This document shows positions 1 through 8,632 of a DNA stretch of 53,366 nucleotides, one piece after another (the stretch's first letter is position 1; each line of letters opens with the position of its first letter). The notes below the pieces were generated by a model, which saw only the letters and a list, made by a program, of their open reading frames with translations, did not search any database and was not told the DNA's origin. The translations under genes were made by a program, and so were the position numbers. This DNA is from CAZNFR01 sp964572225. GTDB lineage: Bacteria > Bacteroidota > Bacteroidia > Bacteroidales > GCA-2748055. The DNA is taken from NCBI GenBank assembly GCA_964572225.1, contig CAZNFR010000017.1:1-53366 (forward strand), in the 5' to 3' direction.

Positions 1-1
1 G

Positions 2-89
2 CGGAGAGAGAGGGATTCGAACCCTCGGTACCCTTTAGGGGTACACACGCTTTCCAGGCGTGCCAGTTAAGCCACTCCTGCATCTCTCC
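2..89 (-). tRNA. tRNA-Ser (anticodon GGA)
   Basis: On the minus strand this folds as a class II tRNA of 88 nt. The acceptor stem GGAGAGA (89-83) pairs with TCTCTCC (9-3), with G as discriminator. The anticodon arm is CACGC-CTGGAAA-GCGTG, giving anticodon GGA (serine UCC/UCU). A long variable arm (GTACCCC/GGGTAC type) and a T arm with TTCGAAT follow, as expected for tRNA-Ser. CCA is not encoded beyond a single C at the window edge. Confidence 0.95.
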
Positions 90-241
90 GGTTTATCTTT
101 TTCCCATACAATCCCTTTAGGTTGATAACCTCAGGGATTTAATGTTCTTCAAAATGCTTTCAGGGATCAAAATTTCAAAGTACCATCCTACTCAATTACG
201 GCTTCCTTCCAGCTCCTAAATATCAGTATATCAAAATAAAA

Positions 242-264
242 TCCGGACTCAAAAAAATTCCGGA
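242..264 (-). terminator. Weak candidate terminator after ansA
   Basis: On the minus strand two TCCGGA hexamers (264-259 and 247-242) can pair around an 11-nt T-rich loop, followed by TTTTATTTT. It lies about 60 nt after the ansA stop. The stem is only 6 bp and the hexamer is itself palindromic, so this may be chance. Confidence 0.3.
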
Positions 265-325
265 CATCCTGGAAGCCAATCCAAAATCGCGGCGCAAAAT
301 ACAAAAAAATAATTAAACCAAGGTA

Positions 326-1357
326 TTAAGTGATGGTTATTTCACCTTTAAGACTGCTATTTAAACGAATTATTATTTCTTCCCTGGGAAGGTCCAGTCC
401 GAACAGCGTCATCATCTTGGTTACCGCAGCTTCCGTAGTTATGTCATAACCCGAAATGACTCCGATCTCCTGAAGTTTCCGGCTGGTTTCGTACCGGCCC
501 AGGCTGACGGTTCCGGTATAACATTGGGTTATGTCAAGAATATAGATCCCGTTATCCACCGCCTTTTTGATCCTTTTGATGAACCATTCGTCGGCCGGGG
601 CATTGCCCGAGCCGAAAGTTTCCAGGATAATGGCTTTCAGTCCTTTAATTCCCAGGATGGAATCAATAAATTCCTTGTTCATCCCGGGGAAGAGTTTCAG
701 GATTGCCACATGGTTGTCGAATTTTGTCCTTAGCTCCAGGGGTTTGTTATCGCGGGGATAGAGAATTGCCTGCCGGTTGAACCGGATGTCGATCCCGACC
801 TCGGCGAGGGGTGGGTAATTGGCCGACTGAAAAGCATTGAAATTGTCTGCATTGATCTTGGTGGTGCGGTTACCCCGATATAATTTGTTTTCGAAGTAGA
901 TACAGACTTCGGGGACCACCGGTCTTTCATTTTCCATGGAACCGGCGATCTCGATGGCGGTTACCAGGTTTTCACGTCCATCGGTTCTCAGGATGCCAAT
1001 GGGAAGCTGGGACCCCGTAAAAATCACCGGTTTATCCAGATTTACCAGCATAAAACTCAGGGCCGAAGCCGAATAAGCCATGGTATCGGTTCCATGAAGG
1101 ATCACAAATCCGTCATAGTCTTCATAATTCTCGTAAATGATTGTTGCCATTTTCACCCAGATAGCCGGACCTATATTGGACGAATCCAAGGGTGGGTCAA
1201 AGGAAACCGTATTCAGGTTCCATCCGAACTTCTGAAGCTCCGGAACCTGATCGGATATCTGATTGAAATCGAAGGGGTCCAGAGTTCGGGTGTTAGGATT
1301 GTGAACCATTCCTATGGTTCCCCCTGTATATAGGATCAGTACAGACCTTTTCTTCAT
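326..1357 (-). CDS. ansA: L-asparaginase, type I (cytosolic)
   Basis: Hydrolyses L-asparagine to aspartate and ammonia. The 343-residue product starts MKKRSVLILYTGGTIGM, with the first catalytic threonine in the TGGTIG loop (about residue 12), and carries the second signature HGTDTMAYSAS near residue 90, with the Thr-Asp pair of the asparaginase family. Length matches type I enzymes (about 340) and there is no signal peptide, so it is placed in the cytosol and probably has lower affinity than secreted type II enzymes. It starts only 9 bp after the tatD stop on the same strand, so the two are probably cotranscribed. The ATG is the only sensible start, as the glycine-rich loop begins 11 residues later. 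Confidence 0.95.
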   Translation of the reverse strand: MKKRSVLILYTGGTIGMVHNPNTRTLDPFDFNQISDQVPELQKFGWNLNTVSFDPPLDSSNIGPAIWVKMATIIYENYEDYDGFVILHGTDTMAYSASALSFMLVNLDKPVIFTGSQLPIGILRTDGRENLVTAIEIAGSMENERPVVPEVCIYFENKLYRGNRTTKINADNFNAFQSANYPPLAEVGIDIRFNRQAILYPRDNKPLELRTKFDNHVAILKLFPGMNKEFIDSILGIKGLKAIILETFGSGNAPADEWFIKRIKKAVDNGIYILDITQCYTGTVSLGRYETSRKLQEIGVISGYDITTEAAVTKMMTLFGLDLPREEIIIRLNSSLKGEITIT

Positions 1358-1366
1358 CTTATCTTC

Positions 1367-2131
1367 TCAAATAGTAAATAAAATCCCGGCATTGGCACTG
1401 GTGGTCCGGGATATTTCCTCAAAATCCCGGCCGGTAATTTCTGCAATCTTATGAGCGATGTAGGGCAAATGACTGCTTTCATTTCTTTTTCCCCTTCTGG
1501 GCACAGGCGATAGAAAGGGGCTGTCGGTTTCGAGCAGGAGTCGGTCGGCCGGAATCTCTCTGACCATTTCCTCCAGCCCCGAGTTCTTAAAGGTTACAAT
1601 CCCGTTGATCCCGATATAAAAATCAAAGCTGAGCGCTTTTTCCAGTTGTTCCCTGTTACCGGTAAAACTGTGAAAAACTCCTCTGGGATTCAGATCAGTC
1701 TTTGAATCGAGTACATCAATGATCTCATCGAAAGAGTCCCGGGAATGGATCACAACCGGAAGGTCTTTTTCAACCGCCCATTCAATTTGAATGCCCAGTG
1801 CCTCCTCCTGCTCCTTCCGGTAGGTTTTATCCCAGTAAAGATCCATTCCAATCTCGCCAACGGCAATGAATCCACCCTCATCCAGTAACTCCTTGATCTT
1901 CTTCAGCTCCTCCCGGAAATTTTGTCTTACCGAAGTAGGATGTAATCCAGCCATGGGAAGACAATGATCCGGAAACTTCCGGCAAAGGGTCATTAAATCA
2001 CTTATGGTTCCTGAATCGATATTCGGCAGTAACATTTTATCCACTTCTGCCCTGAGAGCCCTCCCGATCACCTCGTCTCTGTCCTCATCAAACTGCTCCA
2101 GATAAAGATGGGTGTGCGAATCAATAAGCAT
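1367..2131 (-). CDS. TatD family metal-dependent hydrolase / DNase
   Basis: A 254-residue TIM-barrel metallohydrolase of the TatD/YcfH family, whose members act as metal-dependent 3'-5' nucleases in the cytosol. Metal ligands are visible: SHTH near the N-terminus, GEIGMD in the middle, VIHSRD, HSFTG, and the C-terminal LLETDSP aspartate. The open frame reaches a TTG two codons upstream, but the ATG at 2131 is preferred: a GGGAG purine run lies 8 nt before it and the protein then begins MLIDSHTH, as family members do. It lies directly upstream of ansA. Which of the TatD, YcfH or YjjV branches it belongs to cannot be told by eye. Confidence 0.92.
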   Translation of the reverse strand: MLIDSHTHLYLEQFDEDRDEVIGRALRAEVDKMLLPNIDSGTISDLMTLCRKFPDHCLPMAGLHPTSVRQNFREELKKIKELLDEGGFIAVGEIGMDLYWDKTYRKEQEEALGIQIEWAVEKDLPVVIHSRDSFDEIIDVLDSKTDLNPRGVFHSFTGNREQLEKALSFDFYIGINGIVTFKNSGLEEMVREIPADRLLLETDSPFLSPVPRRGKRNESSHLPYIAHKIAEITGRDFEEISRTTSANAGILFTI

Positions 2132-2198
2132 TTTCAATCTCCCTTCCCTTGTTAACGCAGGAATCTAACCTTCCTCCGCTTTAATTTTTTTAACCCTG

Positions 2199-2206
2199 CA
2201 AAGTTA
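2199..2206 (-). promoter_or_regulatory. Promoter -7 box (TAACTTTG) for tatD-ansA
   Basis: On the minus strand TAACTTTG matches the Bacteroidota sigma-A -7 consensus TAnnTTTG exactly, 68 nt before the tatD start. No clear TTTG -33 element is seen at the usual spacing. Confidence 0.5.
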
Positions 2207-2285
2207 ATAAAATATCAGCGGTTTGGAATGTATCACGGATCCTGGTGAATGAAACACCGCGAAGTCAGCCTCGGATGAAAAGAGA

Positions 2286-3626
2286 TCATACGATTCCCTG
2301 TGCGAGCATGGCATCGGCAACCTTTACAAAACCTCCGATATTGGCACCCTTCACATAATTAATGAATCCATCTTCCTCTTTTCCGTAGGTTTCACAGCTG
2401 CGGTGAATGTTCTTCATGATGGTCTGAAGCCGTTCATCCACTTCCTCCCTCGACCAGGGGAGCCTCATGCTGTTCTGGGTCATTTCCAGTCCCGAAACCG
2501 CCACCCCTCCGGCATTGGCGGCCTTTCCCGGGCCATAAAGGATCTTCCTGTCCAGGTAAACTTCAATGGCTTCGGGTGTGGAAGGCATGTTGGCTCCTTC
2601 GGAGACAACCATGCATCCGTTGGATACCAGGGTCTCCGCATCTTTTTCTCCGATCTCATTTTCGGTGGCTGAAGGGAAGGCTGCATCACATTTAACCCCC
2701 CAGGGCCTTTCCCCTTCCACATATTCCACCCCGTATTTTTCAGCATACTCATGGATCCGGCCTCTCCGGATGTTTTTTAGTTCCATCACAAACGCCAGTT
2801 TCTCATTGTCAATTCCTTCCGGATCATAGATATATCCACCAGAATCGGAAAGGGTTACCACCTTCCCGCCCAGTTCGTTGATCTTTTGAACCGTGAACTG
2901 CGCCACATTGCCCGAACCACTCACCACACATATCTTTCCTTCCAGGGATTCACCCCTGGTACTCAACATTTCCTGCGCAAAATATACCGCACCATAACCA
3001 GTAGCTTCCGGACGTATCAGACTTCCTCCCCATTCAAGCCCCTTTCCGGTAAGAACCCCCGTGAATTCATTCCTGAGCCTTTTGTACTGCCCGAAAAGGA
3101 AGCCTATCTCCCTTCCTCCGACTCCAATATCCCCTGCAGGCACGTCGGTGTTTGGTCCTATATGCCGGTACAGCTCAGTCATAAAACTCTGACAGAATCT
3201 CATCACTTCATTGTCCGATTTTCCTTTGGGATCAAAATCGGATCCTCCCTTTCCTCCACCCATGGGCAGGGTGGTGAGACTGTTCTTAAAAACCTGCTCA
3301 AATGCAAGAAATTTCAGAATTCCCAGGTTTACCGTTGGATGAAACCGGAGTCCTCCCTTATAAGGGCCGATTGCGCTGTTCATCTCAATCCTGAATCCGC
3401 GGTTAACCTCCACCTCTCCTTTGTCGTTGGCCCAGGGTACCCGGAAAATGATGATCCTTTCCGGTTCCGTGATCCTTTCCAGGATGCGCGCATACTTATA
3501 TTTCGGATTCTCCTCTATATAAGGAATAAGGGTTTCTGCCACTTCCATCACGGCCTGATGAAACTCCGGCTGGGCAGGGTTCTTGGCCTTTATACCGGCC
3601 ATAAATTTTTCTACTCTGGGGTCCAT
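2286..3626 (-). CDS. gdhA: Glutamate dehydrogenase, NADP-type
   Basis: Catalyses reversible reductive amination of 2-oxoglutarate to glutamate. The 446 residues match the hexameric NADP-specific bacterial GdhA (about 445-450). Seen in order: substrate-binding GPYKGGLRFHP, catalytic-lysine region PMGGGKGGSDFDPKG, the PAGDIGVGGREIG stretch, and a Rossmann segment with VSGSGNVAQF (about residue 235). The C-terminal half keeps GANMPSTPEA and GKAANAGGVAVSGLEM. It stands alone between tatD and dprA with its own probable promoter. With the proline dehydrogenase 2 kb away it could pass proline nitrogen into glutamate, although no P5C dehydrogenase is in the window. Confidence 0.97.
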   Translation of the reverse strand: MDPRVEKFMAGIKAKNPAQPEFHQAVMEVAETLIPYIEENPKYKYARILERITEPERIIIFRVPWANDKGEVEVNRGFRIEMNSAIGPYKGGLRFHPTVNLGILKFLAFEQVFKNSLTTLPMGGGKGGSDFDPKGKSDNEVMRFCQSFMTELYRHIGPNTDVPAGDIGVGGREIGFLFGQYKRLRNEFTGVLTGKGLEWGGSLIRPEATGYGAVYFAQEMLSTRGESLEGKICVVSGSGNVAQFTVQKINELGGKVVTLSDSGGYIYDPEGIDNEKLAFVMELKNIRRGRIHEYAEKYGVEYVEGERPWGVKCDAAFPSATENEIGEKDAETLVSNGCMVVSEGANMPSTPEAIEVYLDRKILYGPGKAANAGGVAVSGLEMTQNSMRLPWSREEVDERLQTIMKNIHRSCETYGKEEDGFINYVKGANIGGFVKVADAMLAQGIV

Positions 3627-3657
3627 AACTGAATGTTTTTAAAGTTTAACGGTTAAA

Positions 3658-3665
3658 CAAACTTA
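3658..3665 (-). promoter_or_regulatory. Promoter -7 box (TAAGTTTG) for gdhA
   Basis: An exact TAnnTTTG match on the minus strand, 32 nt before the gdhA ATG, in an A-rich intergenic stretch. No convincing -33 element is visible. Confidence 0.5.
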
Positions 3666-3797
3666 CTTTTTTTCCCATTTTCCCGCTTATAAATTAAAAG
3701 TGGTTTTTTATATTCTTCAGCAGGAATCAACTACCTTCCACAAAAGACAGGGTTTCGCATTGCTTATAATCTGTAATGTTTTACAGCATTTGAACTT

Positions 3798-4922
3798 TTA
3801 AAGAAGCCGGTAGTGGTTCCCGGGAAGACCTTTCAACACTCCTTTCAGTTCCAGGTCGAAAAGTTCTGCCGATACCCTGCCCACGGGAATGCCTGTACAA
3901 AGACTAATGGAATCGGGGTTCAGGGTTTCCCCCTCTTCCAGAGCTTTCAGGATAACCTTCTGCTCATCGGTAAATTCAAGAAAAAGCATCCTTTGCCTGA
4001 ATGGGCTTTGTTGGTTTTCCCTTTGCCAGCCCATAAAATATTCAAAATCCCGTAACCCTTCAATTAATCCTGCTTTATTTCTCTTTATCAGATCATTGCA
4101 CCCCTCCGATCGCGCCTGGCCTACTTTCCCGGGAAAGGCAAAAACCTCCCGATTGTAAGAAAAGGCGATGTCGGCCGTGATCAAAGCCCCTCCCGTCATA
4201 CCCGACTCTACCACAATGGTCGCATCTGCCAGTCCGGCAATAATCCGGTTTCGCTTAATAAAATTGTTCCTTTCCGGTTTCTCCCAATGATGAAAATCGG
4301 TGACCAGTCCGCCCTGCTCCAGAATCTTCATGGCCGCCCCCCGGTGCTCGGCCGGATAGATGGTCTGAAGTCCGTGTCCCAACACCGCCACCGTATTCAG
4401 ACCCGAACTAAGGGCAACCGAATGCGCAAGGTAATCAATCCCATAAGCTAATCCGCTTACAATAACCGTTTCGGGATAGTAATCGCTCAGGTCCTGAATA
4501 AGCTTTTCGGTCAGCACTGATCCATAGGATGTGGCCCTCCTAGTCCCGACGATACTCACAATTCGTTTACCTTTCAGCACATCCCGGCCCCGGTAAAACA
4601 GGATGAGCGGAGCATCGGCACATTCCTTCAGTCTTCCGGGGTAATCCTCATCCCAGATCCCGATTATCCGTATTCCTTTTTTCCTGCAGTATTCCTCCTC
4701 TGCCAACGCTTTTTCCAGGATCCCTTTTTCGCTTACCCTTTCTGCCAGTATCCTGCCAATACCCGGGATCCCGAGAAGTTCCCTTTTCTCCAGATTAAAT
4801 ACAGCTTCCGCCGATCCGGCATGGTCAATGAGTTTTTTGGCCGTAATCGAACCTACGGAAGGAATCATGGAAAGCGCAAGTAGAAAGCGGTTTTTGTCCA
4901 TCATGGAAAATCTGTTTCCCAT
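3798..4922 (-). CDS. dprA: DNA-processing protein DprA (Smf)
   Basis: RecA loader for incoming single-stranded DNA in natural transformation, cytosolic. The 374-residue protein has an N-terminal helix-hairpin-helix-like segment (about residues 10-75, with IPSVGSITAKKL and IPGIGRILA), then the Rossmann-like domain with SIVGTRRATSYG (about 125) and VSGLAYGIDYLAH (about 160). A YPAEHR motif and a C-terminal winged-helix-like domain (about 310-374) complete the usual architecture. It follows the 4968-5447 membrane gene by 45 nt on the same strand. ATG 4922 is used; an internal MMDKNRF six residues in is also possible. No other competence gene is nearby. Confidence 0.95.
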   Translation of the reverse strand: MGNRFSMMDKNRFLLALSMIPSVGSITAKKLIDHAGSAEAVFNLEKRELLGIPGIGRILAERVSEKGILEKALAEEEYCRKKGIRIIGIWDEDYPGRLKECADAPLILFYRGRDVLKGKRIVSIVGTRRATSYGSVLTEKLIQDLSDYYPETVIVSGLAYGIDYLAHSVALSSGLNTVAVLGHGLQTIYPAEHRGAAMKILEQGGLVTDFHHWEKPERNNFIKRNRIIAGLADATIVVESGMTGGALITADIAFSYNREVFAFPGKVGQARSEGCNDLIKRNKAGLIEGLRDFEYFMGWQRENQQSPFRQRMLFLEFTDEQKVILKALEEGETLNPDSISLCTGIPVGRVSAELFDLELKGVLKGLPGNHYRLL

Positions 4923-4967
4923 TAATGGAAAATCAGCTCCAAAAATCAGCTTTTCCGGGGAAAGATT

Positions 4968-5447
4968 TTAGGGATTGTTCCGGATAATCTCCTCCAGGGA
5001 ATTCCGGATTTGCTCTTTCTGATCGGAGGATAAAGCGCTTAAGGAAATGGAGGGATATTTCCCCACCTCTTTTTTGAACCTTACGAAGATGCTCAGATAA
5101 TCCTTTCCCGATTTCCTCGAGATCTTGAAGTTCACCAGCCTGTTTTTGTGGATCTCAATGGCATTTTTCTTCTGATTAAAGGCCCTTACCGGGTAAAAGC
5201 GAATAATCAGCTTATCCCCGTTGTCATTAAAATAGACAAAATAGGGATTCAGGATCTGATGATATACGATTACACCCAGGTAAAGTACACAGATCCCGAT
5301 GATCCAGAAAGCCCTTTCTATGCCCAAAAACGGCTGATTAAAAAAGCGGGAGAATGAGAAAACCATCACTGTGGGGGTGAATATAACCGTAGCCACGAAT
5401 TTCTGCAGCCAGATATTGATGGTTTGTCTTTTATTCTGAATAACCAT
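4968..5447 (-). CDS. Hypothetical two-TM membrane protein
   Basis: A 159-residue protein not recognised as a named family. It has two hydrophobic segments near the N-terminus (about residues 16-34 and 46-65), then a soluble C-terminal domain (about 70-159) with alternating beta-strand character and many lysines. The layout of two TM helices followed by a small beta domain resembles bacterial PH-like or YcxB-type membrane proteins, but that is a guess from shape. It lies between proline dehydrogenase (66 nt upstream) and dprA (45 nt downstream) on the same strand, so all three may share a transcript. A TATCTTTA sequence just upstream is one base off the -7 consensus. Confidence 0.75.
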   Translation of the reverse strand: MVIQNKRQTINIWLQKFVATVIFTPTVMVFSFSRFFNQPFLGIERAFWIIGICVLYLGVIVYHQILNPYFVYFNDNGDKLIIRFYPVRAFNQKKNAIEIHKNRLVNFKISRKSGKDYLSIFVRFKKEVGKYPSISLSALSSDQKEQIRNSLEEIIRNNP

Positions 5448-5513
5448 GGGCCGGAGGGAAATTTTCCTTAAAGATAACGAATATTTTTCCTGTGAACCCG
5501 ATCCTGCCCATTT

Positions 5514-6698
5514 TTATGCAAGGCGTTCGTGCTTCCTCCGCCTCAACTCGGTACTGATCAGTCCCAGCTCCCTTCCGGTCTGGCCCTTAACCGAGGTATT
5601 TTCCTCTGCTCTCCGGGTAAGGTATGGAAGTACATGCTTCACAGGACCATAAGGAACGTACTTGGCCACATTATAGCCTTCCCTGGCCAGGTTGAAGCTT
5701 ATATGATCGCTCATCCCGTACAACTGCGAAAACCAGAGCCGGTCATCTCCCGGTTCAATTCCCTGATCTTTCATCAATTGTGTCAGGTAAGCCGAACTGT
5801 ATTCATTATGAGTTCCGTTAAAGACGGATACAATATCGATATTATCCACCGAGATCTTCAATCCGAGGTTATAATCCCTGTCGGTCGACTCCTTATCGGG
5901 TTGAATGGGATCCTTATACCCCTTCAGTCTCGCTCTTTCTCTTTCCCTTTCCATATAGGCTCCCCTCACGAATTTGGCACCCAGAAAAAATTTTTCTTCC
6001 CTGGCCCTCTGAATGTCCCTTTTCAGTATATCCACCCGGTCCCAGCGGTACATCTGGTAGGTATTGAAAACAATGGCCCTGTCGGCATTGTATTTTTTTT
6101 GCATACGGTATACCGTTTCATCGATAAAATTCTGATAAAAGCTGTCTTCCGCATCGATCAGTACAGGCAGGTCGTATCCATAAGCCCTGGAGCAAAGCCT
6201 GTCAACCCTTTCCATAAACTTTTCCCCGTCTGCCTTCACAGCCTCCGATGCGTTCCCGGGATCCTCGCTTAAGATCTCAAGCGATGAGGATCGGATAAAG
6301 GCGGTGGGTTTAAATACGGCAAAGGGTATATCCGGGTGCTTTCCGGCAAAATCAATCACCCTCAGGGTTTCCGCATGAGCCTTTTCAATATCCTCGTCGT
6401 CTTCCTCACCTTCCACCGAGTAATCGAGTATGGATTTCACTCCGCCTGCCGACAGCCTCTCAATTACCGGCTTGCATTCGGAGATAACCTCACCCCCTAC
6501 GAACTGCTTATATACCGTGGGTTTCACAAGCCAGTTAATGGGGAATCCCAGACGGGAGAAAAACATCATGACCGAGTTGGCAAGACTCACCAACCAGGTA
6601 TAACTTAACAGTCTGAACATCCAAAAGGCCCATTTCAGTTCGCGGTTGGACCGGATGGAGAAGGCAACAGAGGTGTTTTGAAAATCTGATACTTCCAT
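5514..6698 (-). CDS. Proline dehydrogenase
   Basis: FAD-dependent oxidation of proline to delta-1-pyrroline-5-carboxylate, passing electrons to the membrane quinone pool. This is the stand-alone enzyme of about 395 residues, not the bifunctional PutA. The beta8-alpha8 barrel shows FKPTAF, DAEDSFYQ, FNTYQMYRWD, KFVRGAYMERERE and, near the C-terminus, the substrate-binding YLTRRAEEN with paired arginines. The frame is open to a TTG five codons upstream, but ATG 6698 gives the natural N-terminus. Divergent from aroA across about 110 bp. The partner P5C dehydrogenase must be elsewhere. Confidence 0.93.
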   Translation of the reverse strand: MEVSDFQNTSVAFSIRSNRELKWAFWMFRLLSYTWLVSLANSVMMFFSRLGFPINWLVKPTVYKQFVGGEVISECKPVIERLSAGGVKSILDYSVEGEEDDEDIEKAHAETLRVIDFAGKHPDIPFAVFKPTAFIRSSSLEILSEDPGNASEAVKADGEKFMERVDRLCSRAYGYDLPVLIDAEDSFYQNFIDETVYRMQKKYNADRAIVFNTYQMYRWDRVDILKRDIQRAREEKFFLGAKFVRGAYMERERERARLKGYKDPIQPDKESTDRDYNLGLKISVDNIDIVSVFNGTHNEYSSAYLTQLMKDQGIEPGDDRLWFSQLYGMSDHISFNLAREGYNVAKYVPYGPVKHVLPYLTRRAEENTSVKGQTGRELGLISTELRRRKHERLA

Positions 6699-6785
6699 GG
6701 TAAAATTGATCAAAAGAATGATTAATTGCGGGATTTAAAACATTTGGTGAACGCAAGTATAATCGAAATGCTTTTAAAAAATATT

Positions 6786-6793
6786 TACATTTG
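6786..6793 (+). promoter_or_regulatory. Promoter -7 box (TACATTTG) for aroA
   Basis: An exact TAnnTTTG match 18 nt before the aroA ATG, giving a very short leader. A -33 TTTG is not evident. Confidence 0.5.
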
Positions 6794-6810
6794 TCAGGTA
6801 ATCGTATGTT

Positions 6811-8061
6811 ATGCAATATAGAATAAGCCGAATTCCCAAAAATTTAGCGGCTGAAGTAACCCTCCCCGCTTCCAAGAGTATCAGCAACCGCCTTCTCATC
6901 ATGTCGGCACTCAGCCTCAGAGGGTTTCCCATTCGCAACCTTTCGGAAAGCGATGATACCCGCCTGCTCCGGGAAAATCTTGAGTCAGACTCCCGGGAAA
7001 AGGATGCGGGACATGCAGGTACGGCCATGCGTTTCCTTACCGCCTTCCTTGCCATCCGTCCGGGGACCTTCACCCTTACCGGAACCGAAAGAATGAAGCA
7101 AAGGCCGATAGGGGAACTGGTCGAAAGGCTGCGTGATCTGGGTGCAGAGATCGACTACACTGAAAAAGAAGGATTTCCTCCCCTGAACATTCAGGGCAGG
7201 CCTCTGAAAGGTGGGAAAATCCGTATCAACGCCGGTATCAGCAGTCAGTATATCAGCGCGCTTATGATGATTGGCCCGGCTCTGGAAAAGGGATTGGAGA
7301 TAATACTGGAAGGGGATATTCTCTCCTCTTCCTACATCGACCTTACCCTCGATCTCATGAAGATGAAGGGTATCTCCTGCGAACGGAAAGCGAATATCAT
7401 CAGCATAGTACCCGGGATGTATAACGATACGGAGGTGGTTTGCGAACCCGACTGGTCCTCCGCATCCTATTGGTTTACCCTCACCGGAATTTCCTCTTCC
7501 GGAAGAGTTTTGCTCAGGGATCTCAAAGAAACCGACTTACAGGGCGATCGCGCGCTCACCGGGATTTTCGACGGACTCGGAGTGGAGGGTCACTTCAGCA
7601 GGGAAGGACTCATCCTGCAAACCTCGTCTGTCCGCAAAACCAAATTCGAATACGATTTCCGCGACAATCCCGACCTGGTGCAGACCCTGGTTCCGTATTG
7701 CACCGCCCGGGGAATCCCCTTCCGTTTAACCGGCTGCCGCAGCCTGAGAATCAAAGAGACAGACCGGGTCCATGCCCTTACCCGGGAGCTGGAAAAATTT
7801 GGAATCAAGCTGGAGTCGACGGAATCCGGTGACGAGATCTGGTGGGAGAAACCGGTGAAATTGACTCCCGGTGGCAATATAAGCCTGGATACCTACAAGG
7901 ACCACCGGATGGCGATGGGACTGCTGCCTATGGTCTGGGTTTCGCCCGGACTTCAAATCAAGGATCCCGGAGTGGTTAGTAAGTCCTACCCCGGATTCTG
8001 GGAAGATCTTAAAAAAGCGGGCTTTGGCATCGAAGCTTCCGAAGAGGACCCCAGGTTTTAG
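6811..8061 (+). CDS. aroA: 3-phosphoshikimate 1-carboxyvinyltransferase (EPSP synthase)
   Basis: Sixth step of the shikimate pathway: joins shikimate-3-phosphate and phosphoenolpyruvate. The 416-residue product shows LPASKSISNRLLIMSAL near residue 20 (the S3P-binding lysine and serine), AGTAMRFLTAFLA near 65, RPIGELVERLRDLGA, SSQYISALMMIGP, and the C-terminal LRIKETDR and DHRMAMG motifs. It is slightly shorter than the E. coli enzyme (427), as is common in Bacteroidota. Its stop overlaps the tadA stop by 4 bp in convergent orientation. Other shikimate genes are not in the window. Confidence 0.96.
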   Translation: MQYRISRIPKNLAAEVTLPASKSISNRLLIMSALSLRGFPIRNLSESDDTRLLRENLESDSREKDAGHAGTAMRFLTAFLAIRPGTFTLTGTERMKQRPIGELVERLRDLGAEIDYTEKEGFPPLNIQGRPLKGGKIRINAGISSQYISALMMIGPALEKGLEIILEGDILSSSYIDLTLDLMKMKGISCERKANIISIVPGMYNDTEVVCEPDWSSASYWFTLTGISSSGRVLLRDLKETDLQGDRALTGIFDGLGVEGHFSREGLILQTSSVRKTKFEYDFRDNPDLVQTLVPYCTARGIPFRLTGCRSLRIKETDRVHALTRELEKFGIKLESTESGDEIWWEKPVKLTPGGNISLDTYKDHRMAMGLLPMVWVSPGLQIKDPGVVSKSYPGFWEDLKKAGFGIEASEEDPRF

Positions 8062-8507
8062 TTTCTTTTCCTTTCGAAAAATTCCTGCATAAAAAAGCGG
8101 CATTCATTTTCCTGGATCCCTGATCTGACTTGGGTCTTAGGATGTAAGATGGATTTACTGGTCATGGAGTACCCGGCTTTGGGATCGGCTGCCCCATAAA
8201 TGACCATGGAAAGCTGAGCCCATCTGAGGGCTCCGGCGCACATCACGCAGGGCTCGAGCGTAACATACATTTTGCAATCGCGCAGGTATTTCGATCCCAG
8301 GTGGTTCCCGGCAGCCGTAATGGCCATGATCTCGGCATGTGCGGTCACATCTTCAAGCTCTTCGGTCATGTTGTGGGCCCGTGCAATGATCTGGTTGTTC
8401 ACACAGATCACCGCCCCCACCGGCACCTCGTCCATCTCGAAGGCTTTATGGGCTTCTTTGAGAGCCTCATTCATAAAATATTCATCGGAAAACAAAGGAT
8501 AATTCAT
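8058..8507 (-). CDS. tadA: tRNA-specific adenosine deaminase TadA
   Basis: Zinc deaminase converting wobble adenosine 34 to inosine in tRNA-Arg(ACG). The 149-residue protein has zinc ligands and the proton shuttle in HAE (His57, Glu59) and PCVMC (Cys87, Cys90), with the VPVGAV substrate-loop sequence before them. The frame opens at a TTG two codons upstream; ATG 8507 is preferred because it gives the usual N-terminus. It is divergent from aspS and converges on aroA with a 4-bp overlap. A related nucleoside or guanine deaminase is the main alternative, but length and motif spacing favour TadA. Confidence 0.9.
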   Translation of the reverse strand: MNYPLFSDEYFMNEALKEAHKAFEMDEVPVGAVICVNNQIIARAHNMTEELEDVTAHAEIMAITAAGNHLGSKYLRDCKMYVTLEPCVMCAGALRWAQLSMVIYGAADPKAGYSMTSKSILHPKTQVRSGIQENECRFFMQEFFERKRN

Positions 8508-8632
8508 TCTCAATAGTTCATCAATTCTGTTGAGGGTTTGTGTATTCTTCTTATTTTCGCACAGATTTACGGAGTGAATCTAACAAAAAAGCTTTTAAAC
8601 ACAAGTATCCAAACCTTCAAAATCATATAGAA

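Noticed and set aside
2886..3632. A 248-codon open frame antisense to gdhA
   Set aside because: gdhA is certain on the minus strand; the antisense product has no motif.
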